DNA of 64,000 bases from Hydra vulgaris (lineage: Eukaryota > Cnidaria > Hydrozoa > Anthoathecata > Hydridae), in contig NC_088934.1 in the NCBI RefSeq assembly GCF_038396675.1, forward strand, positions 268,001 to 332,000, written 5' to 3'. The notes under the pieces are model-generated. The model did not search any database. It saw only the letters and a program-made list of their open reading frames with translations, and was not told the origin of the DNA. Below, in pieces: positions 46,212-57,246 of the stretch. How positions within the stretch are numbered: position 1 is the stretch's first letter; every line of letters starts with the position of its first letter. Made by a program: the position numbers and the translations under genes.

Positions 46212-46253
46212 ATGGCTGATGATTGCCGAATGGCATAAAACTTCAAGTTTCAT
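46212..46253 (+). ncRNA. hammerhead-like ribozyme motif (PLE 3' end)
   Basis: Order of parts: stem I ATGG (46212-46215), core CTGATGA (46216-46222), stem II TGCC/GGCA with GAAT loop (46224-46235), AAA (46237-46239), stem III ACT/AGT (46240-46248), U as the cleavage-site base (46249), stem I return TCAT (46250-46253) with one G-U pair. The conserved GAA after stem II reads AAA, so the first G is changed and self-cleavage would probably be lost. Confidence 0.6.
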
Positions 46254-46461
46254 TATAAAGTTGTATTTTCTCTTTTAAAATATTTTAATAATATTATTTG
46301 ATCTATTTTTTTCAAAAAGATATTGATCTTAAACAGACAAGAGTTGTATTTCCAGCAATATACAACATTTATCAATAAATATATATATAATATATATATG
46401 TTACTGTTACCCGCAGTACCAGGAATTAGCTAAATGCTAATGTTTATAATATAATTTAATA

Positions 46462-46503
46462 TTGCAACTTTGAGTTTCATGTGTTATCACAATCATCAGG
46501 CAA
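46462..46503 (-). ncRNA. hammerhead ribozyme, complete core
   Basis: Minus-strand order: stem I TTGC, core CTGATGA, stem II TGTG/CACA with ATAA loop (a U-U mismatch at its base), GAA, stem III ACT/AGT with CAA loop, cleavage-site U, stem I return GCAA. The total is 42 nt. All core residues (CUGAUGA, GAA, UH) are present and every stem pairs. The short stem III of three pairs is the form known from Penelope-like elements and retrozymes. Confidence 0.7.
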
Positions 46504-46527
46504 GTAGTAAAAGTTTAAGTTTACTAC

Positions 46528-46569
46528 TTGCCCGATGATTGTGATAACATATGAAACTCAGAGTTGCAA
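46528..46569 (+). ncRNA. hammerhead ribozyme, inverted copy with core change
   Basis: The plus-strand mirror of 46462-46503: stem I TTGC/GCAA, stem II TGTG/CATA (one G-U), GAA, stem III ACT/AGT with CAG loop, cleavage-site U. The core reads CCGATGA, a U-to-C change at the second position of CUGAUGA, expected to reduce or abolish activity. Confidence 0.65.
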
Positions 46570-46737
46570 TATTAAATTATATTATAAACATTAGCATTTA
46601 GCTAATTCCTGGTACTGCGGGTAACAATAACATATATATTATATATCTCTAGTCTATCTATTGAGCACTCTTTCAAGTATACAATATTATACATGATAAT
46701 ATAAAGATATTTTCTTTATTCATATGTATACACTTAC

Positions 46738-46841
<104 letters not shown>

Positions 46842-46961
46842 TCTTTGAAAGTCATTTTTTTGTTATACGTTAAAATATGGGTAGAATTCAATAAATACGG
46901 CTGCGTAGAAACTTTTTTAAAAAATATATATATATTCTAATAATATATAATTATTTCGATA

Positions 46962-46993
46962 TTTCGCTGATCTATCGTGATCAGCGTCATCAG
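46962..46993 (-). ncRNA. hammerhead-like core in PLE 3' region
   Basis: On the minus strand CTGATGA (46993-46987) is followed by a strong stem CGCTGATC/GATCAGCG with a 6-base loop, then AAATATCG. If the outer C-G pair forms, the position after stem II is A instead of G; if that C is bulged, GAAA is present. Stems I and III are not clear. It is in the same place and orientation, relative to the GIY-YIG ORF, as the motif at 46212-46253. Confidence 0.45.
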
Positions 46994-47105
46994 GTATAAT
47001 AAATAAAATAGTTACACATAAATCGTTATAGTAAAAACAAACCGTTAAAAAGATAACACTAAAAAGCCAAAATATAATACAAAAAATTTTTTCAAATAAC
47101 TGACG

Positions 47106-49146
47106 TCAGCAGATTTTATTAAAAAATGGCCCCCAGGTTTTAGTTGTCACGTTATCACCGTCATCCCGATTGAGAACCACATCACCATTTTTCAACTCCT
47201 GTCGAACCCTAGCTTTGCTTATTTCGAGTGACTCTCTGATTTTCCGAGTTCGATGATCTGGGGCTACAGATAATGTTTTGGGATGCAACTAATCAAACTT
47301 ACCATGGCATGTTTTGGAATGTTCAGTTGCACCCGAACTGGACCATTTTTCTTTAAAGCTGTTTTTCTGGTGTTCAATACATCTCGATATCACCTTCTTT
47401 TTAGTTTCACCAATGTATATCGAACCGCATGAACATTTAAGCTGGTATACACCAGGGTTTGTGTTTAGTGGTAGTTTAGTTTTATTGTTGCAAAAAATAT
47501 TTTTTAAATTGGGAGTTGATGTGAAAATAACCTTTATGTTTTGTTTTCGAAATTCTTTACGAAGTTTTGGACCATCCAAGGCAGTTTTATAAAGGGTTGG
47601 GTATCTAATGGTTGACATGTGGTGTTTTTTGAACCTTTTTTTAAATAGTCTATAGTAATATTATTTAGAATGTTCTTGTCGTGGCCATTTTCAACAAATA
47701 TGTCTATTAGAAAATCAATTTCTTTTGAAAGTGTTTTTGAGAGCAATTTCTTTTTGCACGACATAAAAATCCTTTGAAAACGCCAATAATAATGTTAGGA
47801 TTAATGTTCTAGTTAGGTTTAAGTTGAACATTTGTAATAGCTTCTTTTCGATGTATTTGAAATTCATAAGCTCCATAGCCTGTGTTTTCAATATTAATAT
47901 CTAGGAAATTGAGTTGTTTGAGGTCGTTTTCAAGTTCTGTGTATTTTATGGCAGGATGTTGTTCATTAAGGATGTTCAGAAACATTTGTTGTTATTTTAT
48001 TGAAACGAAGCGAGCGTGACAATCATCTACATATCTCTTGTAAGTTTTTGGTTCGGATGTATAAACAATTGCTATGTTAAGGGCCTTTCTTTCTATATTT
48101 TGTAAAAACGCTTTCGCCATAACAACCATTAAAGATAAACCTGTAGGACCTGAATTAGGTATTACTCGAATATTGTTTTCATATAAAAAATAACATATAC
48201 TAAATGAAAGTTCAATTAATTGGTGAAACAAGAGTAAGTTTAGTTCGAGTTTTTAAGTCATCAATGTCAGCGTTCAATATATCAATAATAACCGGAATTG
48301 CTTCGTCAATGGGTATGGATGGATATAAATTGACTATATCAAATGAACTTCGTTAGGATCTATTATCCATTGCTTAGCTTCATTTACAAAACTATTAGAA
48401 TTCATAAGTCTACTTTTATTTTTGTTCAGAGTCGGTTGAATAATTTTAACAAAATAATCAGATGTTCCATAAAGTAGTGTGTTAATTGTTGATACAACGG
48501 GGCGCATTGGGTAATCTTTTTCTGGTTTGTGAGCTTTAATAATTCCGTAAATCCTTGGTGGGTTACAGTCTGATGGATACATTTTAAAGTATGTATTTGT
48601 GTCTAGCTTACCTTCTTTTCTTAATTTGCACAATTGTCTTTGAAATTTAGTAGTCAATGTGAATGTTGGATAATAATCAATAGTTTTGCTATTTTTTATT
48701 TGTTCTTCTAATTTGAGAGATGCATCATTTTGGTTTAATAATGCGAAACCTGTGCCTTTATCGAGAGGGTATATCTTATTATTAGAATTGTTTTTTAATT
48801 TGTTTATGGTAAGACGTTGTTGCTTAGTTATATTATCTTTTAATTTTAATTTTAGTGAATTTGTTTAAATTTGTGAACAGTTTTGTCGTAGAGTTTCTGC
48901 CTTTGTTGGTTTTTTAAGTTTTTCAAGTTGTAAAGCGCAAGTTTCGATATTAGTTATAATATCCATATAAGAAATTTTTTTCTGCAGTGGTACAAAATTT
49001 GGACCTAAATTGAGTAGCTCAGTTGTTGATTTATCCAGAGTAACATTAGTTAAATTGAGTATAGCAGGTTTAATAACTTGATTGGGAGGATCAAAAGTAT
49101 TTTTTATAATCGGTGTAATTTGTAATTTATAATATTTTTCTTTCAT
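47106..49146 (-). pseudogene. Penelope-like RT and GIY-YIG protein, broken
   Basis: The N-terminal part 49146-48865 has LNLGPNFVPLQKKI. RT part 1 (48657-48334) has PRIYGIIKAHKP and MRPVVSTINTLLYGTSDYF, the conserved PLE fingers. RT part 2 (48231-47992) has PNSGPTGLSLMVVMAKAFLQ and YKRYVDDC with the YVDD catalytic pair. A linker (47764-47534) leads to the GIY-YIG part (47618-47289) with GVYQLKCSCGSIYIGETKKK and ISRCIEHQKN, and a tail 47288-47106. At least four frameshifts separate the parts. PLE RTs relate to telomerase by family. Confidence 0.85.
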
Positions 49147-49786
49147 TTCCGTTTTTTTTTTTATTATAATGGTAATTTTTTGATTTGTTGGTTATACTAT
49201 TAATTAACTCATAACCGTGTAATCTTACTTTTGTCTAAAGAAATATATTTAATTCGTTAATTAATTTCTTACTTGAATATAATTTGTGTTTGGCTTCGTT
49301 ACGAGCATGAATTAGTAGTTTTTTACTGTATTCCTTCATTATGTTTTTTGCTTTTTTAGTATGGATTGGAGTTTTTAATTTAAACGATTTCGGAGTTATG
49401 TTATTCGATAAGCATTTTTGAAGAAAAACGAGTTGATTTTTTTAGTTCGCATTTCGTATCTTCAAATCTTGTAACTTTTTGGTATCATCGTAAATCTTTT
49501 TGCCGTAAAAAGTAGTAATATAATCTTTGAAAGTCATTTTCTTGTTATACGTTAAAATATGCCTTTTAATAGATAATATTTCAGAGCTTCTAAAATAAAA
49601 CTGAAATGCCGGACCACCCTTTTACTGCAATCTATGTAAAAATGGTATACCCAAGTAAACTCAAGGTTTGTCACTTGTAGAAAATAGGAAAATAACATGA
49701 AATTATTATATAAAACCATAAAGATAATTATTATAAAAATAAAAAAAAGAACAAGTAGCAAAGCAAAAGGTATTATAACTAAGTAA

Positions 49787-49985
49787 TAATCGTGCCGTAG
49801 TGGTTAAAGTAAGTGGTCTAAAGCAAAAAATCAAGAGTTCGAAGCGAGCTCCGGGCATACTTTTGCGTTATTGGTAAGAGAACCAGGTGTGAATGCCCTA
49901 GTTAAATGCTCCTCCGTGCTCTGTGGCAAGACCGTTAGGTCTTCTTGGGGCACTAAAACAAAAATTCAAAATTTGAAAAATACAA
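49787..49985 (+). mobile_element. tRNA-derived SINE, copy 2
   Basis: A box GTGCCGTAGTGG (about 49793) and B box GAGTTCGAAGC (about 49835) give the tRNA-like head. The body GGTAAGAGAACCAGGTGTGAA and CTCCGTGCTCTGTGG leads into the end AAGACC-GTTA-GGTCTT (49928-49943), a perfect 6-bp stem, then CTTGGGGCACTAAAAC and an A-rich tail. Copy 1 at 28027 matches throughout. The terminal stem equals that of the LINE at 41098-41113. Confidence 0.8.
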
Positions 49986-50729
49986 AATACAAAAAAACAA
50001 AATAAAAAATACTCTATAGAGGATATATCCGTATAGAGATGGAAAAATGCAATATTAACGAAAATTAAAAAAAAATCATATTTATTTTAAGGGGAGCCAG
50101 AGATTTTCAAAACACCAGAGCTCTAAATAATAAATTATAGCTCTGAACAATGGATATAAGCTCGGAATCCTCAACATATCCAGTATATTAAAAAGTTTTA
50201 GGGTTTAGCTGAAAACATGGTAATAAAAGATATTTAACAAAACTGGAATATTTTAAAAACATACAAAAAAAAAAACTGAAAATAGGTTTTGCTCTCAATT
50301 AAAACTAAAAAAAGCGAAAAAAAAGATTTATGACATTAAATATTTGTTAAACGCAAGATGCAGTTAATTGAAATTTCTTCTAATGAAGGACTTTCGAAAA
50401 CTGTACACCAGTATTTTATAAAGAGAAGAATAAAAAATATGTAGAGACTCAGAGAATGAACGTTAATAAATCAAAAGGAGGAGAACGGACGGTAAGTAAA
50501 AACAAAATCAGTAAATTCTAACTTTTCAATTTATTGTATTAATGATTTTTATGAGAGGTCAGTAGCGAATAATAATCTAAGAAGAGTTTTGTTAGAGTAA
50601 CAATTCACAAGGCACTACAAGTCCCAATCTGGTTCAGAAGTGAGATTAGATTCGAGACGGGCTGCGTATTCTAATGGGTTAAAAAGAGTAGACTTTTTGT
50701 AAAGACCGGATTTAAATTAAGTTTTCAGG
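49986..50729. other. no recognised feature
   Basis: AT-rich DNA after the SINE tail. I see no gene, inverted repeat or RNA feature. Confidence 0.4.
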
Positions 50730-51045
50730 AAAGTGAACCACGTTAGGTTTATCGATGAAATTGAAATAAAAAAATATTTTGTTACAAAATTTTTAGGAGT
50801 GGTTCTCAACAAGAACATTACATGGAAACTACATTTTGATTATATTCAAATTGTGGTTTAAATGATATGTTCAAAAACATCTAAAGTTAATGGAGTGATT
50901 AATAATTCGAGATTTTATCTAAACACAAAAATCTTAACCTAAATTATTACTCATTTATTCACAGCCATATAAGTTATGCAAATATAGCATGGTAAAGCAC
51001 TGAAAAAACTAAAGTACTAAATGCCTCTATTGCCGTTAAAACGAG
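50730..51045 (+). pseudogene. LINE RT thumb fragment
   Basis: Plus-strand frames give EIKKYFVTKFLGVVLNKNITW then HFDYI, and further on SKVNGVI..SRFYLN and SHISYANIAW, matching KFLGV.LDENITW and NYANIAWGS of the CR1-like LINEs. There are several stops and a frame change, and neither end is preserved. It is followed by a T-run and a C-rich patch (51120-51160). Confidence 0.6.
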
Positions 51046-51481
51046 GACCTTTTTTTTTTTTTCAGATGAGTTAGTCGAAAATTTTTTTTTTGGCTTTAGT
51101 CAGCAAAAAACAGATACGTCACCTCACTCCCCTCACCCCACCCCCTAAAATCCACTCCTCTCTTTGGGATGGCCATGTTTACTGTATTTATTTTTTGTAT
51201 GTGTTTATATATTTAATTAATATGATATTTGCGCGTTTATAGGTTCTAACAATAAGATCCTACTTTTTAATTACATATAACATTTGGAATCCTCTTAAGA
51301 TTTATATTTTTAATTCGAAAAATGATTTGATTTATTGCAATTTTTACTCTTGTTTATGTTCTCATGTAAAAAAGTTTTAAACTGGTAAAAGATTCTGATG
51401 ATAATACCATTATGATCTTATTTCAGAAGCCTTGTTTATTTGTTTTTGTAAATGATGACAAATGTAAACAAGCCAAAAGAT
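51046..51481. other. no recognised feature
   Basis: T-rich, then a C-rich patch CTCACTCCCCTCACCCCACC at 51123-51142, unusual in composition for this window. No gene is seen. Confidence 0.4.
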
Positions 51482-51547
51482 AAAAAAAAACTCATTTATA
51501 CTTAAAGCATCATATTTGATGCTTTAAGTATAAATGAGTTTTTTTTT
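51482..51547. repeat. perfect hairpin, 31-bp arms
   Basis: Arms 51482-51512 and 51517-51547 are exact reverse complements around the loop TATT; the inner arm reads TTAAAGCATCA. It lies 7 bases from a second perfect palindrome. Perfect pairing implies either recent formation or maintenance. Confidence 0.9.
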
Positions 51548-51554
51548 TAGAACC

Positions 51555-51596
51555 ATAGAAAGTTGAGCTTTATGCGCATAAAGCTCAACTTTCTAT
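51555..51596. repeat. perfect 42-bp palindrome
   Basis: ATAGAAAGTTGAGCTTTATGC is followed immediately by its exact reverse complement, with no loop, centred on GCGC. It adjoins the hairpin at 51482-51547; the two do not share sequence. Confidence 0.9.
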
Positions 51597-52154
51597 AGTT
51601 AGGACTAAGCGATTGATAATTTATGAAAAAAAAATTTACAAAATTTTGCTTACTAAATTTATTTTATAAAAAGTTTACATTGGTTAAAAAAATGGCGAAG
51701 ACCGGGTGCTGTGTTCAATATATTTGATGAACAATAGGTGTTAGATCCAAAAAATTGCCAACACCGAGAAGTTATATATATTTACCTTACATATGCAAAA
51801 CCTTATTAAAAATTTTCTCTAATTTATCATAAATACGAAACAAGACACTCAATAAGTAATTACTTCACTCCATTTTGAATTGAATATGTATACGTATATA
51901 TCGATTTGTAAATTGAATATATCGATTTGTAATCTTTTATATTTACGTTATACAATACGTCATTTTTATATTTAATTTATATTACGGTAAGTTTAAATAA
52001 AGATTTTTAGATTGTAAACTTTAAACGATTTAATTTATTAACTTTACAACTTTTTTTCAAACTTTTTAACTTTTAAGTTTTTTTATTTCTTTTTAAACTT
52101 TTTAGATTCACTCTTTTGTATATTATTAGAACTTGTCAAATTAAATATTTCTCT
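51597..52154. other. no recognised feature
   Basis: AT-rich, with a small tandem duplication of TATATCGATTTGTAA near 51896-51932. No coding or element ends. Confidence 0.4.
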
Positions 52155-52300
52155 ATTTCACAAAGGGGCTTGATGACAAGACATTTTGTCTTCTACTTGC
52201 CCAAGTCAGATTGTATTTATATATATTTATTAGATCTAAAGGATAACATTGTAAAATGTGTGTTAATTGACGAAATAAAACTAACTTTTACTTCTGTTTA
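52155..52300 (+). mobile_element. LINE 3' end, 5'-truncated
   Basis: GGGGCTTGATGACAAG, then a perfect stem AAGACA-TTT-TGTCTT (52178-52192), then CTACTTGCCC and a 3' part ending GACGAAATAAAAC. This matches the untranslated end of the LINE copies (for example minus strand 10530-10440) and carries no coding. A SINE origin is excluded because no tRNA-like head precedes it. Confidence 0.65.
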
Positions 52301-53974
52301 AAAAACTAATAAAATGTCATAAGATATAAATAAAAATGTTATAAAGTTTTATAGTTTGATAGTTTAATAAATTTTAAACTAATAAAATGTCATTATATCA
52401 TAAATAAAGTAACTTAAAGCTTCTAGCAATTTCTATGATTACTTCGACGCAAAACGATAAAATATTTACCATATCGTCACCGTCATCTGCCATAACTTAA
52501 GATACCGTTTCGTAATCAAGCAAACTTCTAACGCTGTTTCAACTTTGCTTGCCTTTTAAATGCCATCTTATCAGCTTTCTATGCCATTTCAACAGCGTTA
52601 TCTGCTTTTTTAATATCAATTTGCGATGATGTTAAATACTATTTATTTCATAAACAGTTTGGCGGTATTAAACCTTTTTTAACTTAAGTTTTTTTTTACC
52701 TAAGTTATCACAAATGTTGTCATGATATATATTTATATGTTTCGTTTTTGTGAAAGAAGTTTTAAGTAGTAAACGATAATGAAACTAAATTTGCCCTTTT
52801 CTTGCTCTAAAAATTGATATTGTTATATGTAAATAAAATATGTATACTCTAAACATATATTTTATAACCATAAATATTTTTCTTAAATACTTACTCTATG
52901 AATAAAAATGTTTTTTATCAACAAAAAAAGAATAAAAACATCATAAAATTAACAAGTATTTAACTTACTAAAAAAACGTTTAAAATTTTATTAAAGAATT
53001 AAAGTAAAGTTATTTAAAGTGGAAAGCGTACTAACTAATAACAATAAAGTCCCTAGCCCAGTTTTATATTAAATCACCAATGCAGCAGCCAGTTAGGTTT
53101 TTATTTTGTTCAAGACTCTTATTTAGTGTATTTAAACCACAAAGGATTTTGCAGAAGTTTTTTCTCACTCTCTTATTCTCTGTTTTTGACTTCACACGAT
53201 TCAAAGCATATATTGTAATCACTAGTTGGTTAATTAAAAAAAAACAATATGTATAAACAATTTGTATTATATTCTTTTAGATTAAGTCATAAAAAATTCA
53301 AAGCCATAATATAGTAAACCATTTTCACGTGAGTAAGTGAAATGAACCAACTTTTAATTGAAGTTTCATATTTCTTATGAATTGTTTTTTACCTTTAATA
53401 GTAAAAATGTTCATTATAATTTAATGAAAAATCAAACATACTTTGTATTTTCGACAAATAAAAACATCCAAATAAACAAAGGTTTGTTTACAGTTATTAA
53501 ATACTTCATATAGTTTCATTTTTCAAAGTTAAGAACGTTTATTTCAAATAATTTCAAATGTTAAGAGTTTTATGTATATATATATATAGAAATTTTATGA
53601 ACATAATATGTATAATATATATTATATAAATACATAATATGTATAATATTGATACATAATGTATAATATATTATATATTAAATAAAGATATAAAGTTTTT
53701 TTTCACTCGTTATTGTTTGTAAAGATTAAAAACGGAGGAACTATCATTTTGTTTAATACTATGTAATGTTCAGATTTGATATATATATACAATTTTTATT
53801 ATTTATTAGTTTTTTTTATTTTCTTTAACTTTAAAATACTCATTAATACTTTATTATAACCTTTTAGAATAATGACTGTACAAATTTAAATGGAACCAAA
53901 TCAAGGAGATAAAATTAGCTTATTTAAAGGTAATTTTTATATAAATACCCATTTTTAAATTCTTTCTTTCAATG
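52301..53974. other. no recognised feature
   Basis: A long AT-rich stretch without convincing open frames on either strand. A tandem pair around AACTAATAAAATGTCAT (52300-52395) and an ATATAATATGTATAATAT run (53600-53680) are the only repeats noticed. Confidence 0.4.
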
Positions 53975-54265
<291 letters not shown>

Positions 54266-54539
54266 AACAACCTGCAGAAGAATCTTCGGTATATTCGAGT
54301 AGATCTGACATTTATAAAACTTTACAAATCACTTAAAAAAAGTTAGTAGTAATATTAATATAAAGATTTATGTGGATATATCAGTAAATGTAGCATTATT
54401 TTGGAGCTTGGAAATTCATTTTTAATCAAATTTAGATTTTAAAAAACTCTTAAAAGCGTGCAGCTGTCTACCTACTTTATTTTAGGGATTTTGTTTTACA
54501 TGGAAGATATTAATTATATTAACTTTTAAACTTTTTTAG

Positions 54540-54975
54540 ATTTAAACTCTTGACATTAATAAAACCAAATGGATCTATATCCGTTCGGTCTCTTAAATAT
54601 GCTATTTACCCCAAAATTCAACCAAATTTTTTATTGATGAAATTGATATAAAAAGAGATGATGTAACAAAGCATTTAGGAGTGGTTTCTCGACAATAACA
54701 ATAAATGGAAACCATACATTGACAATATTTGCTCGAAAAATCTAATTATAACGGAGTCTTATACAAATCCATATCATATCTTCATAAAAAATCCTTAACT
54801 CAACTATATTTCTTATTTATTAGCAGTTATATAAACTATCAAGGTATATTTTTGAAAACCACCAAAAAAAGTAACAAAAACTTAGCGTAAATTTACTTTT
54901 ACCGCCGTCAGAAACATGCAAACCGCTTGATTAATTTTACAAATTGATTTACTCCAAACAATTATTTATGGATAT
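54540..54975 (+). pseudogene. LINE RT thumb fragment
   Basis: Plus-strand pieces: NQMDLYPFG (from a NKTKWILFHP block), EIDIKRDDVTKHLGVV, WKPYIDNI-like, NGVLYKSISYLHKKSLTQLYFLFI, SYINYQG and RRQKHANRLINFTN. These are the thumb and connection region of a CR1-like RT, with stops. Truncated on both sides. Confidence 0.65.
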
Positions 54976-55279
54976 AGTACAAAAACAAACAAAAAATAAG
55001 AAAAACAACAAAATGTTTTTATAAAAATTTATTAAATTTAAAAATAATAAATTTTTATTGTAAAAAACTTTATGGCTGTATTTACGTAATTTGAGGTTTA
55101 GAAAATAAAATAGCTGGGTTTAGTTCAAAAAATAAATCTGATCCAAGCCCCAGATATGATTTACTTTTTAATCACAAACAAGCACAGATAAGCACAATTG
55201 CTTATTCGTGTTTGCTCGTGGACATCCTTATCATTGTAAACAAGGAAATCGCCATGTAAACTTCAGAGAACTTGTGTAG

Positions 55280-55960
55280 GCAGACCTAATAGTTGCCGAG
55301 CAGATTTCATCAACTGTGGTTACAGGCAAAGATGCATCACCTAAAGAAACAGTTCGGAATAAAATTTAAATAAGATAATTTTAACTTATAATGTAATTTT
55401 TAGGGTCATCAGCTTCCCAGTAACTTTTTTTTGGTCCTTTGAGTGTTCAAAATATGATTTCAATCCAAGAGAACATGGGGCTTTCAAATACCGGAATGAG
55501 AAAAATTGGATTTGCTCTCAACCAGATTAGCCTAGTAAGGCCAGTTGAAACCAACTTTCAGCAAAAGGCATTAAGAGACTACTTCACCATAAGAAATTGC
55601 TGCTAGCTCAGAAGATAGCCAGTTAGTGTGGAAAAATTTTACTTTTTCCAAACCAATTGCTCTCTCAGCGCCTTGGTTATTGCTATCAAAGCTCGTTGTT
55701 TTTCGTTCTCTTTCATTTGATTATGTTTTGAAAATCAAAGATTTCGAATCCAGTTTTCTGAAGCTTCAAATTTCTGTCACTCCAAAGGATTATGCTGTTT
55801 TTCATCATGTTCAACAATTTATCAAGGTGAAAAAAATTAGCCTGGGACTGTATAGTAAAAAGCCACAAAAGCTTTATATTCTTGTTTTAAAACTAATTGG
55901 AAAAGATACAAAAGAGATGCTTCTCACCCCAATTACTCTCATCAGTTCTTAAACTGTGTT
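55280..55960 (+). pseudogene. unnamed transposon-associated protein fragment
   Basis: Frame pieces: IGFALNQISLVRPVETNFQ then ALRDYFTIRNC (about 55505-55605), and an open segment 55626-55952 with KDFESSFLKLQISVTPKDYA, VFHHVQQFI and SLGLYS. After a frame change near 55860-55890 it continues RYKRDASHPNYSHQFL. The ordered blocks look like one protein domain decayed by frameshifts, probably from a DNA element. I cannot assign a superfamily from sequence alone. It is followed by a pair of direct repeats at 56260-56820. Confidence 0.45.
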
Positions 55961-56259
55961 GTTGTATATATATATATAAATGTATAATAGTAAAAAAGTA
56001 TGAACCAACTGCGCGGAACTGCAGCAAGATGCAAAAAAGTCAAATAAGAATATTCTGTCAAACGTTGAGTTGTTAGAATGCTTTAATGAGAAGTGTTTTT
56101 TTTTTGCGAAAATGTTTGTTAATAAGAAAAAAGAAGAATAAAATAATTCAGAAATTCTGTGTATTTCTATTTAACATTTAGACTTTTTTGAGTGAAATAA
56201 CTTTTTTTTGGAGAAGTTGTAAGTTGTTATAACTTTAGATAAATATCAGTTGTAGAAAA

Positions 56260-56820
56260 ACGTTAATAACTCTATTGGATTTTAATACAAATTTTTGAAA
56301 TTTTATTATGGATACTTTATGGTATACAGTATCACCACTTTAAAGGATTTTGGGGGGATTTTCCATCAGCATTAGGTTCTCAAATTTTAAGGGTGCCTGT
56401 CTGCTTTTTTTATATAAATTAAACAAACAGAATTTTTGCAGTGTTTATGGTATTTAGCAAAAATAAGCATGATGGAAAAAATTTTTTGGAGTGGATTCTC
56501 TAAGCTCAAAAAAATCAATTGAAATTCTTGATAAGCTTTTTATAAGTACCTATACAAAATTTAGTGTGATTAATTATCAATTTGATAATTAAAAACTTGT
56601 AAAATGCATTTTTAAGAGGTGTATTTATCATTAAATAACGGTCAAGTTTAACTTTCTGTACGAAATATTTAAATTAAAATAACACTGTTGGATTTCAAAC
56701 TTTGATTTCAATTTTTGTGGTTATGAGAACCTTATAACATACACAATCATTTGTTAAAAGGATTTTGATGGGATATTTTTTCAGCGTTAAGTCCCAGATT
56801 TACATGGTGTGTTGTATATA
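56260..56820. repeat. two diverged direct copies of a ~145-bp unit
   Basis: Copy 1 (about 56265-56405) and copy 2 (about 56678-56815) share, in order, CTNTTGGATTT, AATTTTTG, TTATGRNNACNTTATGG-like, CATTTGTTAAAAGGATTTTG-like with GGGGATTTT, CAGCRTTARGT and a final GGTGYSTG. They lie about 413 bp apart. Both are followed or preceded by GTTGTATATATATATA (55958, 56813). Confidence 0.5.
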
Positions 56821-57246
56821 TATATATACAGAAAAAAAAACTTTCCCCTATCATTTTTTTATAATTCCTGAAACATTACAACAAATACGATATTAGAAAC
56901 ATTACTTTTTGCCATTTTGAGCCATTTAGTCAAATATATATTATTCAATTATTCAATACTTAAAGTGGACCCCATCTATGGAATAATACTGTTTTGCGGA
57001 ACTTTGATCTAAATACCTTTTACGTTTTAAAACTCAACCTTAAAAAAAAAGAATTCTTTAATTCGATATATACTCAGATACTTCTAGTATTATGAAAGTT
57101 GTTATACAACTAGGGTTTTAGTAATTTATATTTTAATATACTATACTTCTTATTATTTCGTTTGCTTATACTTTATAAGGTTCGGATTTTTATATTTATA
57201 AAGCTCAAGATCTTATAATTGTCTTTCAGATCCTAATACTTAGATA

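Larger units (their letters stand above)
45719..46260 (+). mobile_element. Penelope-like element, 3' end
   Basis: The remnant contains the C-terminal GIY-YIG part (45725-46119) followed by about 140 bp of 3' sequence that ends with a hammerhead-like motif (46212-46253) on the same strand. The reverse transcriptase is missing; the 5' break falls at the TA tract. Penelope-like elements are known to carry hammerhead motifs in their terminal repeats, so the pairing of features supports the call. Confidence 0.7.
46385..46646. repeat. 262-bp palindrome containing two hammerhead motifs
   Basis: The arms 46385-46514 and 46517-46646 are nearly perfect inverted copies, sharing TTACCCGCAGTACCAGG, AATTAGCTAAATGC and TTTATAATATAATTTAA. 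The centre is AAAGTTTAAGTTT near 46515. Each arm carries one hammerhead sequence, pointing inward-out on opposite strands. There is no coding capacity. It could be a MITE-like element or a head-to-head product of a ribozyme-bearing retroelement. Confidence 0.85.
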
